From contig JAEUWP010000479.1 in the NCBI GenBank assembly GCA_018524725.1, positions 1-64,000 on the forward strand: a DNA stretch of 64,000 nucleotides. The letters run 5' to 3'. The notes under the pieces are model-generated. The model searched no databases. It saw only the letters and a list, made by a program, of their open reading frames with translations, and was not told the origin of the DNA. A program made the translations under genes and the position numbers. Numbering within the stretch: position 1 is the first letter of the stretch; each line of letters starts with the position of its first letter. Positions 1 to 10,290 of this stretch are shown here, piece after piece. Source of the stretch: Podaxis mareebaensis (taxonomy: Eukaryota; Basidiomycota; Agaricomycetes; Agaricales; Agaricaceae).

Positions 1-2741
1 ACAAGGATGGTATCAAAGCCAGAGGACTTGGGGAGCTTCTCAATGAAGTCCATAGAGATGGAATGCCAAGGGCGATCCGGGATAGGGAGTTGCTTGAGGT
101 TTCCGTACGGCCGATGATGCTGTGACTTGCTCCGCATACAGGTTACACAGCTTTTGCAGAAGTCCTTGACGAAGGAGCAGACGTTCAGCCAGGTGTAGTC
201 ACGGCAGACCAACTCTAGAGTCTTGTTCTGACCGAAGTGTCCGGAAAACATATGATCATGCTTGTACTGGAGGACTCACAAGCGGAGGTCATTAGAATCG
301 GGGACGTAAATGCGGCCGTCAAGGCGGAGGAAACCGTCCGAATCCATGGACCAGCGACCTTGGGGGTTAGAGATATGCTCAGCAGCAAGGGAATCGGAAG
401 GAAGAGCGGAGAGGATGTCGGAATGGAGCTGCTCGTAGTCGAGGACCATGGCCGCTCGGAGGGAAGGGGAAAAGAGGGAGGTGGCCTGGACAGAGGCCGC
501 AAGTTGCTCTTGAGTGAAGACAGGTCTGAAGTTGTGAGGATTTACCGTGGCGTAGCCATTATTCCCCCCTTTAGGATAGACATCCCATCGTCTAGTCAAA
601 GCATCCGGTTTAGTCCCGAGGTGTCCGGGATGGAAGTGGATGACGAGATTGAACTGTGACAAGTACTCTGACCAACGAGCCTGGCGACGAGTCAGAACTT
701 TAGTAGTAGAGAAATACTCAAGGTTCTTGTGATCAGTGACCACATCAATGGGTAAGGCGGAGCCTTCAAGATAGTGTTGCCAGACGCGGAAAGCTTCGAA
801 GATGGCCAGAAGTTCCTTGTCATGAGTATCATAGTTAGATTCAGACGCATTGAAAGTGCAGGAATGGAAAGCAATGGGATGAATGTCACCGTCAGGAGCG
901 ATAATGGAAAGAATGGCAGCCAGGGTGTAGTCTGATGTGTCGGCCTCAATGATAATCTGAGAGTCCGGAATCCAGTGAGTCAAGACCGGAGCCGTGGTGA
1001 AAGCCTTCTTGAGCATCTTGAATGCTTCGCAACACTCTGCCATGAAGTTCCAGGGAGCACCCTTGCGGGTGAGACAGGTCAGGGGAACTACAATGTCAGA
1101 ATAACCATGAATGAAACGGCAGTAGAAGTTAGCGAAACCTAGGAAGGACTGAATGTCCTTGACTTTCTTTGGCTCGGGCCAATCTTGAATGATCTTGACT
1201 TTGTCTTCAGACATCTTGAGACCATCCGGGGACAAGATGTAACCAAGGTATTCGACCGCTTCCGAATGGAACTCGCACTTGTCTGCTCGCGCGTACAAGC
1301 CGTGCTTGTGGAGCTGACAGAGGACTTCCCGGACATGTTGCTTATGTTGGGAGATGTCGTCCGAGTAGATCAGTATATCATCAAGATAGATAGTGACACA
1401 TACGTCTAATAGATTGCCAAAGATGTTGTTCATGAAGCGCTGGAAGGCTGCCGGAGCGTTGGTGAGTCCGAATGGCATAACCATCCATTCAAAGGACCCG
1501 TAGCAGGTCTGGAAGGCGGTTTTCCACTCGTCTCCCTCGGCTATCCAGACGAGATGATAGGCGTGACGGAGATCTATCTTGGTGTAGATGCGAGCCTTGC
1601 GAGGAGAATCAAGGAGGTCAGAAATCAGGGGAAGGGGATAATGGTCTTTCTTGGTGATCTTGTTGAGTCCACGGAAGTCGACGCAAAGGCAGAGAGAGCC
1701 GTCTTTCTTGCGGACGAAAAGGACTGGAGCACCATGCGGAGAGGTTGATGGACGAATGAAGCCGATGGACAAGTGTTCATCAATAAATTCCCTTAACACT
1801 TCCAGCTCAACCTGGGATAGAGAGTAAATGGTCCCGATAGGAGCACTAGCACCCTCTTCCAGATTGATTTTAAGGTCGTACGGACGATGCAGAGGCAACG
1901 TATCCGCGCAGACCTTGCTGAAGATGTCGGCGAATTCATGATACTCTGAGGGAACGTTTGACAAATCGACGGGCTTGGAGGGCTGAGCGGACCCAGTGGA
2001 GACAGACGGAGAACGGATGTTGAAAGTAAAGGAAACTGAACCAGGAAGGCGAGATGCACGCAGGAAGGCTGCAGCACCGATCAGGCTAATATGAGGATGG
2101 AGCGGAGGTGAATCGGACGGAGCGGAGGAATCAGATGCAGAGGACAGAGGGACCAGATCAGAAGCAGAGGAAGGTGGATCCAGATGGACCGGAAATGCAG
2201 AAGAAAGCACGGCGCGGAGAGTCAGAGCAGGGGTTGAAAAGACTTGTTGCTGTGGCCGGAAAGAGATACTGTTCGAGACCCAGTCAATCAATGGATTGTA
2301 GCGGGTGAGCCAGTTGTGACTGAGAACCACAGAGCAAGACGAGTCCAACTGAGTGACGTAGAAGTCCAAAGTCATTGATTCACCAGTAGGAAATGTAACA
2401 GGGATTTTCACTAGTTCAGTTATATACGAGTTTGAAGAGCCATCAAAAAGTCGAAGTTCTACAGGAGCAACATGGAATGTAGGAATTGAGCAGTCACGAA
2501 CAAGGGAAGAATCAATGAAGCAATGTGTGGAACCACTATCCACCAAGGCAGTCACAGTACCATCGGACGAAGGCGGATCGGAGGCGGACGAAGGAGCAAA
2601 AGATGGAGAAGAAAGGGGAACGTGAAGAGCATGGGGGTCAGAAAGAGCGGACGCGTTGAGTCGGAAACTCTCTGTAGCACAGATGAGTTCAACGCAGTCC
2701 CCAGTCTGTGCAGAGTCCTGAGGACTGCCCTCTATTTTTTC
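1..2741 (-). pseudogene. gypsy pol (PR-RT-RH-INT), partial, one in-frame TGA
   Basis: This is the pol part of the gypsy polyprotein. Domains in order are an aspartic protease with DSGSTH near 2550, a reverse transcriptase with the YLDD catalytic box near 1370, and RNase H with TDHKNLEYF near 720. An HHCC integrase zinc finger (HDHMFSGH, then CKSCVTC) follows at about 250-120, and the first part of the integrase core (DFIEKLP) is at about 50. The frame is open from the gag overlap to the window edge except for a TGA at 276-278, just before the zinc finger. The TGA reads as arginine CGA in the expected alignment (inference). The frame lies -1 relative to gag, so expression needs a frameshift at the gag end. 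The 3' part is outside the window. Confidence 0.88.
2732..2741 (-). other. candidate -1 frameshift site at gag/pol junction
   Basis: Read on the minus strand, gag ends with two AAA lysine codons followed directly by TAG. The pol frame is open through the same six-A run in the -1 frame and continues without a stop into the protease. Slippage of one base on the A run would join gag to pol. This is seen in sequence; use as a programmed frameshift is inference. A canonical X-XXY-YYZ heptamer is not perfectly matched, because the base before the A run is G. Confidence 0.5.
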
Positions 2742-4072
2742 GAACCCGACGGGGGATTCGAAGGAGAGGGGCTCTTCGCCGGAACCTCAGTTTGGGCTTG
2801 AGCCTGCCGACCTTTGGCCTTCTGATTAGAGGCGGACGGACCCGGAGGAGGACCGGATCCGGACGCCTTGCATGGGCAGTTGTTTACCCGATGGTTAGCA
2901 TCACTGCAGAACATACAGAGGTTGTTGTCGAAGTGACGTTGGTGTTCTTGAGGGGTGAGCTTGCCATTCGGGCCGAGTTTATTGCCCAGAGATGACTTCG
3001 GAGCGTTCCCGGACGAGTTCGGACGATTGCTGGACTGAGAGGAATTAGGAGGGGATTTGGTGGAGGACGAGTTAGGCTTCTGATTATTGTTGTTGTTGGA
3101 CGAATTGCCGGGTTTCTTCTGATTAGGGTCATTCTTTGGGGGCTGCGCAGAGCGGTCACTATGACGCTTACGCTCGTGCTGCCGCTCCCAGTGACGTTGG
3201 TCAATAAGACTAGCGACCCTTTTCATTTCGTCCAAGGAGTTGGGCTTACCCTCCGCCCGAGTGGCAATCAAGTCCTGAATATGATCTGGAAGACCCCTAT
3301 AATAACGATGGCAAAGGACCGAGTCTGGCCACCTGACCAAACTAGCCAGGTGGTTGAACTCGAGGTCATACTTGAGGATAGGTTGGTTACTAGCCATCCG
3401 GAGAGAGTCCAGCTCTTCAGCGGCTTCTCCGGTGGGGTCTGCAAGTCCAAAACGGGTTTCTATTTCTCTGATGAAGACTTCCCAGTTATTGAGAAGCTCG
3501 TGGTCGGACCAATCAAGATCTTCGGACCCGAGAATGGTTTGGAACCAGTCGAGAGCAGTGCCGGACAGATACGTGATAGCAAAGCAGATTTTGGAAGAAT
3601 CTTCTGCGAACTGATGCGCATTTGAAGTGAAATAGAGGCGGCACTGGAAGACCCATTGGCGGATTTTGAGAGGGTCCGAACCGTTGAACATGTCAGGTTC
3701 TCGGACCTTCATGCGAGAGGGATTTGCTGGGCCAACGGAGTTGCTATGCTCCAAGGAATGGAGGGTACAGGAGAGGCGGCCAAGAGCATTGGCTAACATC
3801 TCCTGGGGGTCTTGATTTTCATCGTCGTCCTCACCAGGGTCATTGCCACCACCACCACCCTCGTCTCCGGGGTCCGGAGGGCCACCGGAATTTCCTTGTG
3901 AATACCCAGCAGAGGTTTGAGTTCTGGACTTGGCAGTAACCATAGAAGACATGGTGGAAGAAAATTGATATGGAGCGGGAGTTGAAGAGAATTCACGATT
4001 TGTGCGGGGGAGAACAGGTTCTGGAATGGTAATTCCTTGAGCTCGTGCAGCACTATGTGTCGTAGATGGCAT
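2732..4072 (-). CDS. gypsy Gag polyprotein with CCHC zinc knuckle
   Basis: This is an intact 446-residue Gag, which forms the retrotransposon virus-like particle and binds its RNA. The N-terminal quarter is low complexity and acidic. A Retrotrans_gag-type capsid core follows, with a WVFQCRLYF segment and the characteristic ALDWFQ turn. The tail is rich in Asn, Ser and Pro and carries one zinc knuckle, CMFCSDANHRVNNC (C-x2-C-x4-H-x4-C), at about residues 385-398. The start is the first ATG downstream of the primer-binding-like site. No stop interrupts the frame, in contrast to the neighbouring elements. It ends in TAG directly after an A6 run. Confidence 0.9.
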   Translation of the reverse strand: MPSTTHSAARAQGITIPEPVLPRTNREFSSTPAPYQFSSTMSSMVTAKSRTQTSAGYSQGNSGGPPDPGDEGGGGGNDPGEDDDENQDPQEMLANALGRLSCTLHSLEHSNSVGPANPSRMKVREPDMFNGSDPLKIRQWVFQCRLYFTSNAHQFAEDSSKICFAITYLSGTALDWFQTILGSEDLDWSDHELLNNWEVFIREIETRFGLADPTGEAAEELDSLRMASNQPILKYDLEFNHLASLVRWPDSVLCHRYYRGLPDHIQDLIATRAEGKPNSLDEMKRVASLIDQRHWERQHERKRHSDRSAQPPKNDPNQKKPGNSSNNNNNQKPNSSSTKSPPNSSQSSNRPNSSGNAPKSSLGNKLGPNGKLTPQEHQRHFDNNLCMFCSDANHRVNNCPCKASGSGPPPGPSASNQKAKGRQAQAQTEVPAKSPSPSNPPSGSKK

Positions 4073-4202
4073 AAAAATTTGGAACGATACCAGAGGTCTG
4101 AGTCAGAATATACTGTTAAGAACTGACTCCGGATGGGGGCGGACCACGGGCGGACGCGCGCGGACACGGGGTTGAGGCCTTGGCTTCAACTTATGTGTTG
4201 CA

Positions 4203-4214
4203 CCCCTCTGATAC
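4203..4214 (-). other. candidate primer-binding site
   Basis: Immediately inside the LTR, the minus strand reads GTATCAGAGGGG. This resembles the TATCAGAG core found at primer-binding sites that pair with initiator methionine tRNA. It lies where such a site must lie, between the LTR end and gag. Confidence 0.45.
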
Positions 4215-4824
4215 TGTGATGGCCTCACTTGACCAACTACGGACTCGAGCGGACGAGCAGACAGTGAACGGACAGAGACAGGACAAGCCTGGACTGAGGA
4301 GCAGACTTGTAGCGGACAAGCAGGAGAGAGGAGGAAGATCTAAGTTGATATTCTGACTGAGCACTACAAATGGTAGTGATCCTACTTATATACTGGCAGT
4401 CAGGATAAAGTCTGGAGAGTAGTAGTTAAGCGAGAAACAATAGTAACTACTCAAAGGAGAATACAGGAAACATGTGAACTGATAACCGCGGTGAAGATAC
4501 TAGAATAGGGAGTCCGTCCGCAAAGCGTCCGGACGTCCGATAGGACGGGGGCGGAAGTGAAACATCAGATAATGGAGAAACCAAGATAAGCGAGAGATAA
4601 TCAAGGGTAAAGGGAAAAGCCACAGATAAACGGAAAAACACGAGATAATCGGATAAGGAGATCTGATAAGGAAAATGATGGAAAGAACAAGGATGGATAA
4701 AAGTATTTGCAAGGGGAAAGGTCCAACGGAAAGGGAAGAAAGGTTAAACTGAATACGATCCACAGAATCTGGGTTGTAACCAAGGCTCCGAGAGTTTAAT
4801 GGACACGAAGTGAAGTCCATAACA
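4215..4824 (-). repeat. gypsy 5' LTR (about 610 bp)
   Basis: Read on the minus strand, the block begins TGTTATGGAC and ends GGCCATCACA, giving the usual TGT...ACA ends. It lies between the broken copia frame on its right and the primer-binding-like site on its left. It has no long frame of its own and contains a TATA box. The borders come from end motifs and context only, because the second LTR is outside the window, so they may be off by some bases. Confidence 0.6.
4385..4392 (-). promoter_or_regulatory. TATA box in gypsy LTR
   Basis: The minus strand reads TATATAAG about 430 bp into the LTR. This is the expected place for the element's own promoter and predicts a transcript start near 4355-4360. 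Confidence 0.5.
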
Positions 4825-7599
4825 TTGTGAACACATGCATATCACTTTGAGATGTGATAATTTTACTCTTTACATAATGAAGAGTAGGTGAACAACCTAT
4901 CAGTGGTTGTGCAACTAGTATTGGTTCACCAAGAGAATCATTGATGCATGAGCAAGTATCAGTTGTTTCAATTTTGGCACCAGGTTTAGTGAGTTGCCCA
5001 ACTGATAACAATTGATCTCTGCTACCTTGTAGGTAATGCACTGGATATAGATATGAATGATTAAGTATCCAAGTGCCATTATCTGTATTGATCATGGTTT
5101 CAATTAAAATAGTACTGTGACCTAGTGATATCATTGGATCACCAGCTGTATAAATGGTTATAGGTTCAGGGTAATATTGGAAGTCAATGAAGTCTTCCAT
5201 ATGTGGCATATAATGGCCTGATGCTCCTGAATCTAATAACCAGATGGCATTATACTCATCCATTCTTATTATACCTTCATTATCAAGATAATTCATCTTA
5301 GAGGTATTTGGACTAGGTGGTTCATGCATGGAATGGATTACATTAAAGCGAGATGTGCTTGTGCACATCACTATGAAATCCATACATGATACATCGCAAA
5401 AATTGTCCAAATCTATGAGCCACCTAAGTACCCATTCCCTTGACAGTAGGTGCTCATCTCCTCTTCCTCCTTCTGCTCAACTTGGGTGACCCTCTAAACC
5501 TTGCAATGTTTGGCCTTGGTGTGGCACTTCTTGCTGAGCTTGCCCTTCTTCTTCCCAAGAGGAAGTGTCATGACTGGTCTGAGTATGGAGGTGATCAGCA
5601 TCTGATGATGGTGATAAGATATGGATTATGTACCCCATTGCCTTCTTCTTCTCAAAGTTGCTATCAGTGTCACTTGTGTCATTGGCATCGTAATCCATGT
5701 CAGAAAGGTGACATGGGCCATTGACAAGAGGTGGGCAATCTTCAATGTCACTCCTAATGAGATCAATCTCATCATTGGGATGAGATGCTCCAGGAAGACA
5801 TGGAGAAGAGGGTGGTGCAGGCAGAACATCGACCGACAAAGTTGAAGGTGCCATTGCTTCATCCCATTCACATTCTGTTAAACCTATTGAGTAAAGGTAT
5901 TCTTGATCTTTAGGATCAGAAGGATAACCTTCAGGGTTTTTGTTGATAACAGCAAGAGCCTCTTGCAAGGCTTGAGAGCTTTGTTCTCCCTGTTGGGTAA
6001 CAAGGAAATGAATAAGCTGTAATCAACCAATAGGATTAACACATACATTTTTATCGACTTCGCAAGTATCCTTAATGACACCAAAATGAATTAATTGGTT
6101 CATTAGATCTTGATAGAAGTGACTTATGTGAGGGATGTAGCATTCCCCTTGAACTTTAGCTTTCTTCTTGAAGCAAAGTTCATGTGCCTTCCTCTGCTTC
6201 TCTTCCTCATGTTCACAAAGGGCTTCTTCAATGACATCATACAGTTGCTTGGGCTTCTGCATGGAAGGTGAGGCCTTCTTGGGTAGATTTTTAGTCCATT
6301 TACCCATGTGGACATGCCGAGAGTAGGTGCCTACCTTGATCAGGTGACCTGGTGGAAGAAGACCAGATTGTCCTGGAAGTGGCAGGAAGTCTTTGTCAAA
6401 GGTTTTCGCTTTCTCGGATGCATCTTCTAGTGACATGAGGAGTAGAGTTTCCTCAATCAGCTCCACAATGCTTCATTTGGTAGGAGCACATTGAAGCTTA
6501 TGGGCATGATTGATGTCATGATAGCATTGGGTGCAGGTCACCATATCCTGTCTGATCTGATCCAACAACTTAGTCACCATATCAGTTCATTGACATTTCA
6601 TCACCTTGAGGGTTTCTTGCACCTCCTGTGCAATATTGATTAAATCTTGCTCAAGAAGGGCAACAAAACAGAGGTTACTCACCTCTATTTTAGACTCCTC
6701 AAACTTATGTTTCTCCTGCAAAGCAGAAGAGTAAGTAGGGATGATGGGGACAGGGTTCTGGGACTGTACCCATTGAGAAAGTAAGGGAAGCAGGGGACAA
6801 TCCTGCAGGACTGTAGTGGCTAGGTGTTGCTGGACCAGAGCCTGAGGTAGAATGCAAGGAGCATTCTCTGGCCTTTGGATCTGATCCAAGAGGTTGAAGG
6901 GGTGCATGTTGGGACCTGTAAAAGGTCTACCAGCACCAGCAGGGGGAAGTAGAGGTGCTGCCACTAGTTTTGCAGGTGCAGCAAAACCTGCCATGGAATT
7001 GGCTGGTTTAGCTGAGGCATTAGGGGACTTCTTCTTTTTGGGAGCCCTTTTCTTCTTTGGCTTGATGGTCTGCCATTGACCAGGCTGGCTGCCTTGTTGG
7101 CCTTGAGGCTTGGGACTGTTGGAGGTTTTATCCCAGCCAACAGGCTGAGGGACAAATCAACTCCAAGGTGGACCTGGACAAGATTTGTTCCAGGTGGAAG
7201 GACTGCCCTGGTCATTGGGAAGCTTAGCTTTAATAGCAGTTTGAGCATTGGTAGAGTGAGTGGACATTTTGTTGCATCCATTCCTTTGTGCCCATTCAGC
7301 ATTTAAAGCATCTGCAACCACTCGCCAAGTTAAGGCTGCAATTGTAGTATTGTTGGTCAACAATGATTGTCAGACCGAATCCCAATCATCTGGAATAGCT
7401 GAAAGAAGAATCATAGCTCTGAGAACCTCAGGGATGGCAGCAGTAGCTTCCTCAACCTGAGTGAAGAGAGTTGCCATTTCAGCAATATCAACTGCAATAT
7501 CTCTTCTGCCAGTGATTCTCTTCTTCAGAGCTCTGGTGAACAGTCCATAAACATTAGCAGGACCAAGTGTTCCAAACTGGGTTTGAAGATAGGTCCATA
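4825..7599 (-). pseudogene. copia Gag (C part), protease and pre-integrase region
   Basis: This is the main visible part of the copia polyprotein, in one frame (codon starts equal to 1 mod 3). It opens with a UBN2-type Gag segment (FGTLGPANVYGLF, then IPDDW). A lysine-rich linker near 7050 and a long charged linker follow, then the copia protease motif WLLDSGASGHY near 5240 and the LLSVGQL motif of the GAG-pre-integrase domain near 5000. TGA stops lie at 7370-7372, 7157-7159, 6587-6589, 6473-6475, 6023-6025 and 5477-5479. No TAA, TAG or frameshift was seen. I see no CCHC knuckle in the linker. The frame ends abruptly at the gypsy LTR. Confidence 0.8.
7585..7599. repeat. LINE target-site duplication, left copy
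   Basis: The 15-base string GAAGATAGGTCCATA lies here and again at 14482-14496, with no mismatch. The two copies flank the LINE exactly. Joining across one copy restores the copia Gag reading frame. Confidence 0.95.
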
Positions 7600-7691
7600 T
7601 GCAACCTTTCCTTTCTCAGTAACTACCACTATCACTTCAGTGGCATAGTTATTTGTAGTACAAGGAATACAGAAACTCATTCTAAATCACT

Positions 7692-10290
7692 ATGAAAGAC
7701 TCCAAGGAATCTAGTGGCTTCTTTGGAGGTGTTAAAAAGACTGCCAGTAGCATCCAATCAGGCATCATTCATCACCACCATTCTAGTGCCAGCATAGCAC
7801 CCATCTCAACCCAACCTCAAGATCCCTCTGAAGGACCATTTGTCCTCAATGATACCAGAGAAGATTTTCTACACAAACCCTCTTCTCCCACACCCTCAAT
7901 TGGAGTCAAATGCTCCTACTCTACTGACCAGTCTCTCTCCAATCACTTGGAGAAGAGCATGAAGTTCAAGGACAATGATGATGCTGCTTCAATCTCCTCT
8001 GCAGAAGCAGCTGAAGATGAACAAGAAGGCTCTCAAGGCCTCTCAACTCCCCATTCCATCCATCCCTCCATCATGCTGGCTCACGATGAAATCGGCCTAT
8101 CCCCAGAGATTGCCCTGTCATCTCACAGGATTATATCCCCTGTCCAAGCAATTGCTTCCTCTTATGGATTCATCCTGCCCACCCCAGGAGCTGCTTGGAA
8201 TGAAAGTCAGCCCTCTGACCCTCTCCCTACTATCCCCTCCTTCACCCCCATATCCCCCCCCTCTACTGCACAGCCTCATGGTGATGTGCAGCCAACCCAT
8301 GGAATGGATTGGTCATCCATCTGTGAAACCCTTGGCAATGCCCTTTTCAATATAGACATCACCAATACCAGTGACATCATGGGGCTTAATTGCCTCACTT
8401 CTTTATTAAGCTTTGTTTCTTCCTTTTTGGGAAACTGGGCCACACAAGGCAATCTATCTTCATTTGAAGGCACTCCCCATCTCATTCACATCCTTCAAAC
8501 CATTGCACATTCTGATCAATTGCACAACAAATCTGTCCCTTATAATGGACAGCAGCTCAAGCTACACAACTTTATCTCCATGCAGTTCCCCCCTTCCCAC
8601 ACTCTCTCTCCTACCCCTACCCCCATGTCTACTGGCCATCATAATCTCCACTGGGCTGAAAAGGCACCAGCCATGTCCTCTCCTTCCCCTAAAGATGCTC
8701 CTGGGCATCCCCAGAGCTCTCCCATTATTCCCTCAGACATCACTGGGCATCTCCAGGATTCTGATTTGCAATTTGCCAAGGACATGGTGTGAGCAATCAC
8801 CCTCTCTCACCTTCCTCCACCCAACCTGGACAAACCAGGTGAGTCCTCAGGCTCTAACATTGATACTGAAATGCTTCCCCCCCCCTCCCACTACCTCCAC
8901 CCATCCCAAAGCCAATCCTGGCATTCCAAACCCTGGGAAAGGCAACACCAACCCTAGCTCGTGGTCCACTGTCACTTGTTGATGGGTGCCTCACAAGCCG
9001 GTAGCTGCTCAAAATCAGCATAAGCCTATCATCGCTCCCTCATTTCCTCCTCAAGCCCCTCCCAAACCTTCCCTCCCTTCCTCTACCCCTCCCCTTATCA
9101 ACTACAAGACCCACCCCAGGTCTAATGCCCCCTCCCCTTCTACTCAGAGGTCATCCTATGCTAGGGCTACCTCAAACTCACCATTACAACCTGAGGAGCT
9201 GTTGAAATATGCAGCACTTCAAAACCAGTTCCCCCAGATGTCACTGGTTGACATTGTCAACTTCCTCTGATCATCTGGAGATGTCAAGTCCCCAACCCCT
9301 TCCTCTAAATCTCCACCCTGTCCCTCCAACTCTCCAAAGGTGACTCAAGGCCCCTCCTGCAAGAACATCATTGTTCCCTATAATGACTTGTTCAAACCCA
9401 TCCTCATCACCTCCCTTGACTTAGTGGTGAGAAACTGTAACAACGCCCTTTACCAAAAGGGCTTTCTTCTTAAAGTTGAGTCCACTAAATCTAATGAGAG
9501 GACTCTATGGCTCACCACCAACCAAGTCACGACTGAGGAGGAACTCCTCATCATCAAGAAAGGCATCACAGACTCTAACTGGTCTGCATTCACCACTCCA
9601 GAACTTAGGAACGCCATTACACCCTCCCTTCCCATGTCTAAGTCATTTGTCAAATTGATGAGCCTTCCATATTTCTGTCCTGATGGCACTCCCCACACTT
9701 CCAATGACTTCAAAGAGGTCATTGAATCCTCTCCCTACCATGAGATGATCCAACACCTCATTGGTAAACCTCATTTCCATTGGGTCTCCCCCTATTCTGA
9801 TTCCGCCATCCTCTTCTTCGACCTTTGGGACTCCCAGTCCACCACAAGGGTGAAACTTCTCATCAATCACACTCTTCTTTTTGAGAGTTGAGTCTGCACC
9901 TTCTGAGGTGCTTCCATGTGCACTGCTTCTCCTCTTTGCAACAGGTGTTGGAGGTGGGGCCACCCTACTCACCTGTGCAAAATACACAACCCCAGATGCT
10001 CCATTTGCAGAGACCCCCACTACACTGAAAACTATTGCCATGATAGATTCTGTTGTCACAGCAAGCCTGGACCAAACCCTTGTCCCCCCACCCCTGCCAA
10101 CATCATGGAGTGTCCTCACATGACCTCCTTCCAGTGCCTCTCATGTGATTCCAAAGACCATCATGTGAACTCAGATAAATGCCTATTCTTCTGTCACCAA
10201 TATGATCAGGAATGGATCCAAACCAAGCTTCACAAGCTCAAGGCGGAGAAAAACTGTCATGACTTCAACTCCGGTGCATTTAATGTCTAA
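7692..10290 (+). pseudogene. LINE ORF1 (Gag-like, three zinc knuckles), broken
   Basis: ORF1 encodes the RNA-binding protein of the LINE. The first ATG of the open frame is at 7692. The N-terminal third is Ser/Pro/Thr-rich. The end holds three Cys/His knuckles: CNRCWRWGHPTHLC, CSICRDPHYTENYC and one starting CLSCDSKDHH, at about 9937-10185. The frame changes once near a run of nine C residues at 8877-8885, probably an indel. Internal TGA codons lie at 8790, 8980, 9268, 9889 and 9904 and fit arginine CGA in context. The natural end is TAA at 10288-10290, which overlaps the ORF2 start. Confidence 0.8.

Larger units (their letters stand above)
1..4824 (-). mobile_element. Ty3/gypsy LTR retrotransposon, cut by left edge
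   Basis: Seen: reading leftwards from 4824 there is an LTR-like block, a primer-binding-like site, gag, and pol in the order protease, reverse transcriptase, RNase H, integrase zinc finger, integrase core start. That pol order is diagnostic of Ty3/gypsy. The second LTR and the integrase C terminus, where a chromodomain would lie, are outside the window. The element is rich in CpG, unlike the DNA around it. It breaks the copia reading frame at 4824/4825, so it inserted into the older copia element. The five bases outside the LTR (4825-4829) are the expected target duplication, but the partner copy is out of view. One in-frame TGA in pol means this copy is probably not autonomous. Confidence 0.9.
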
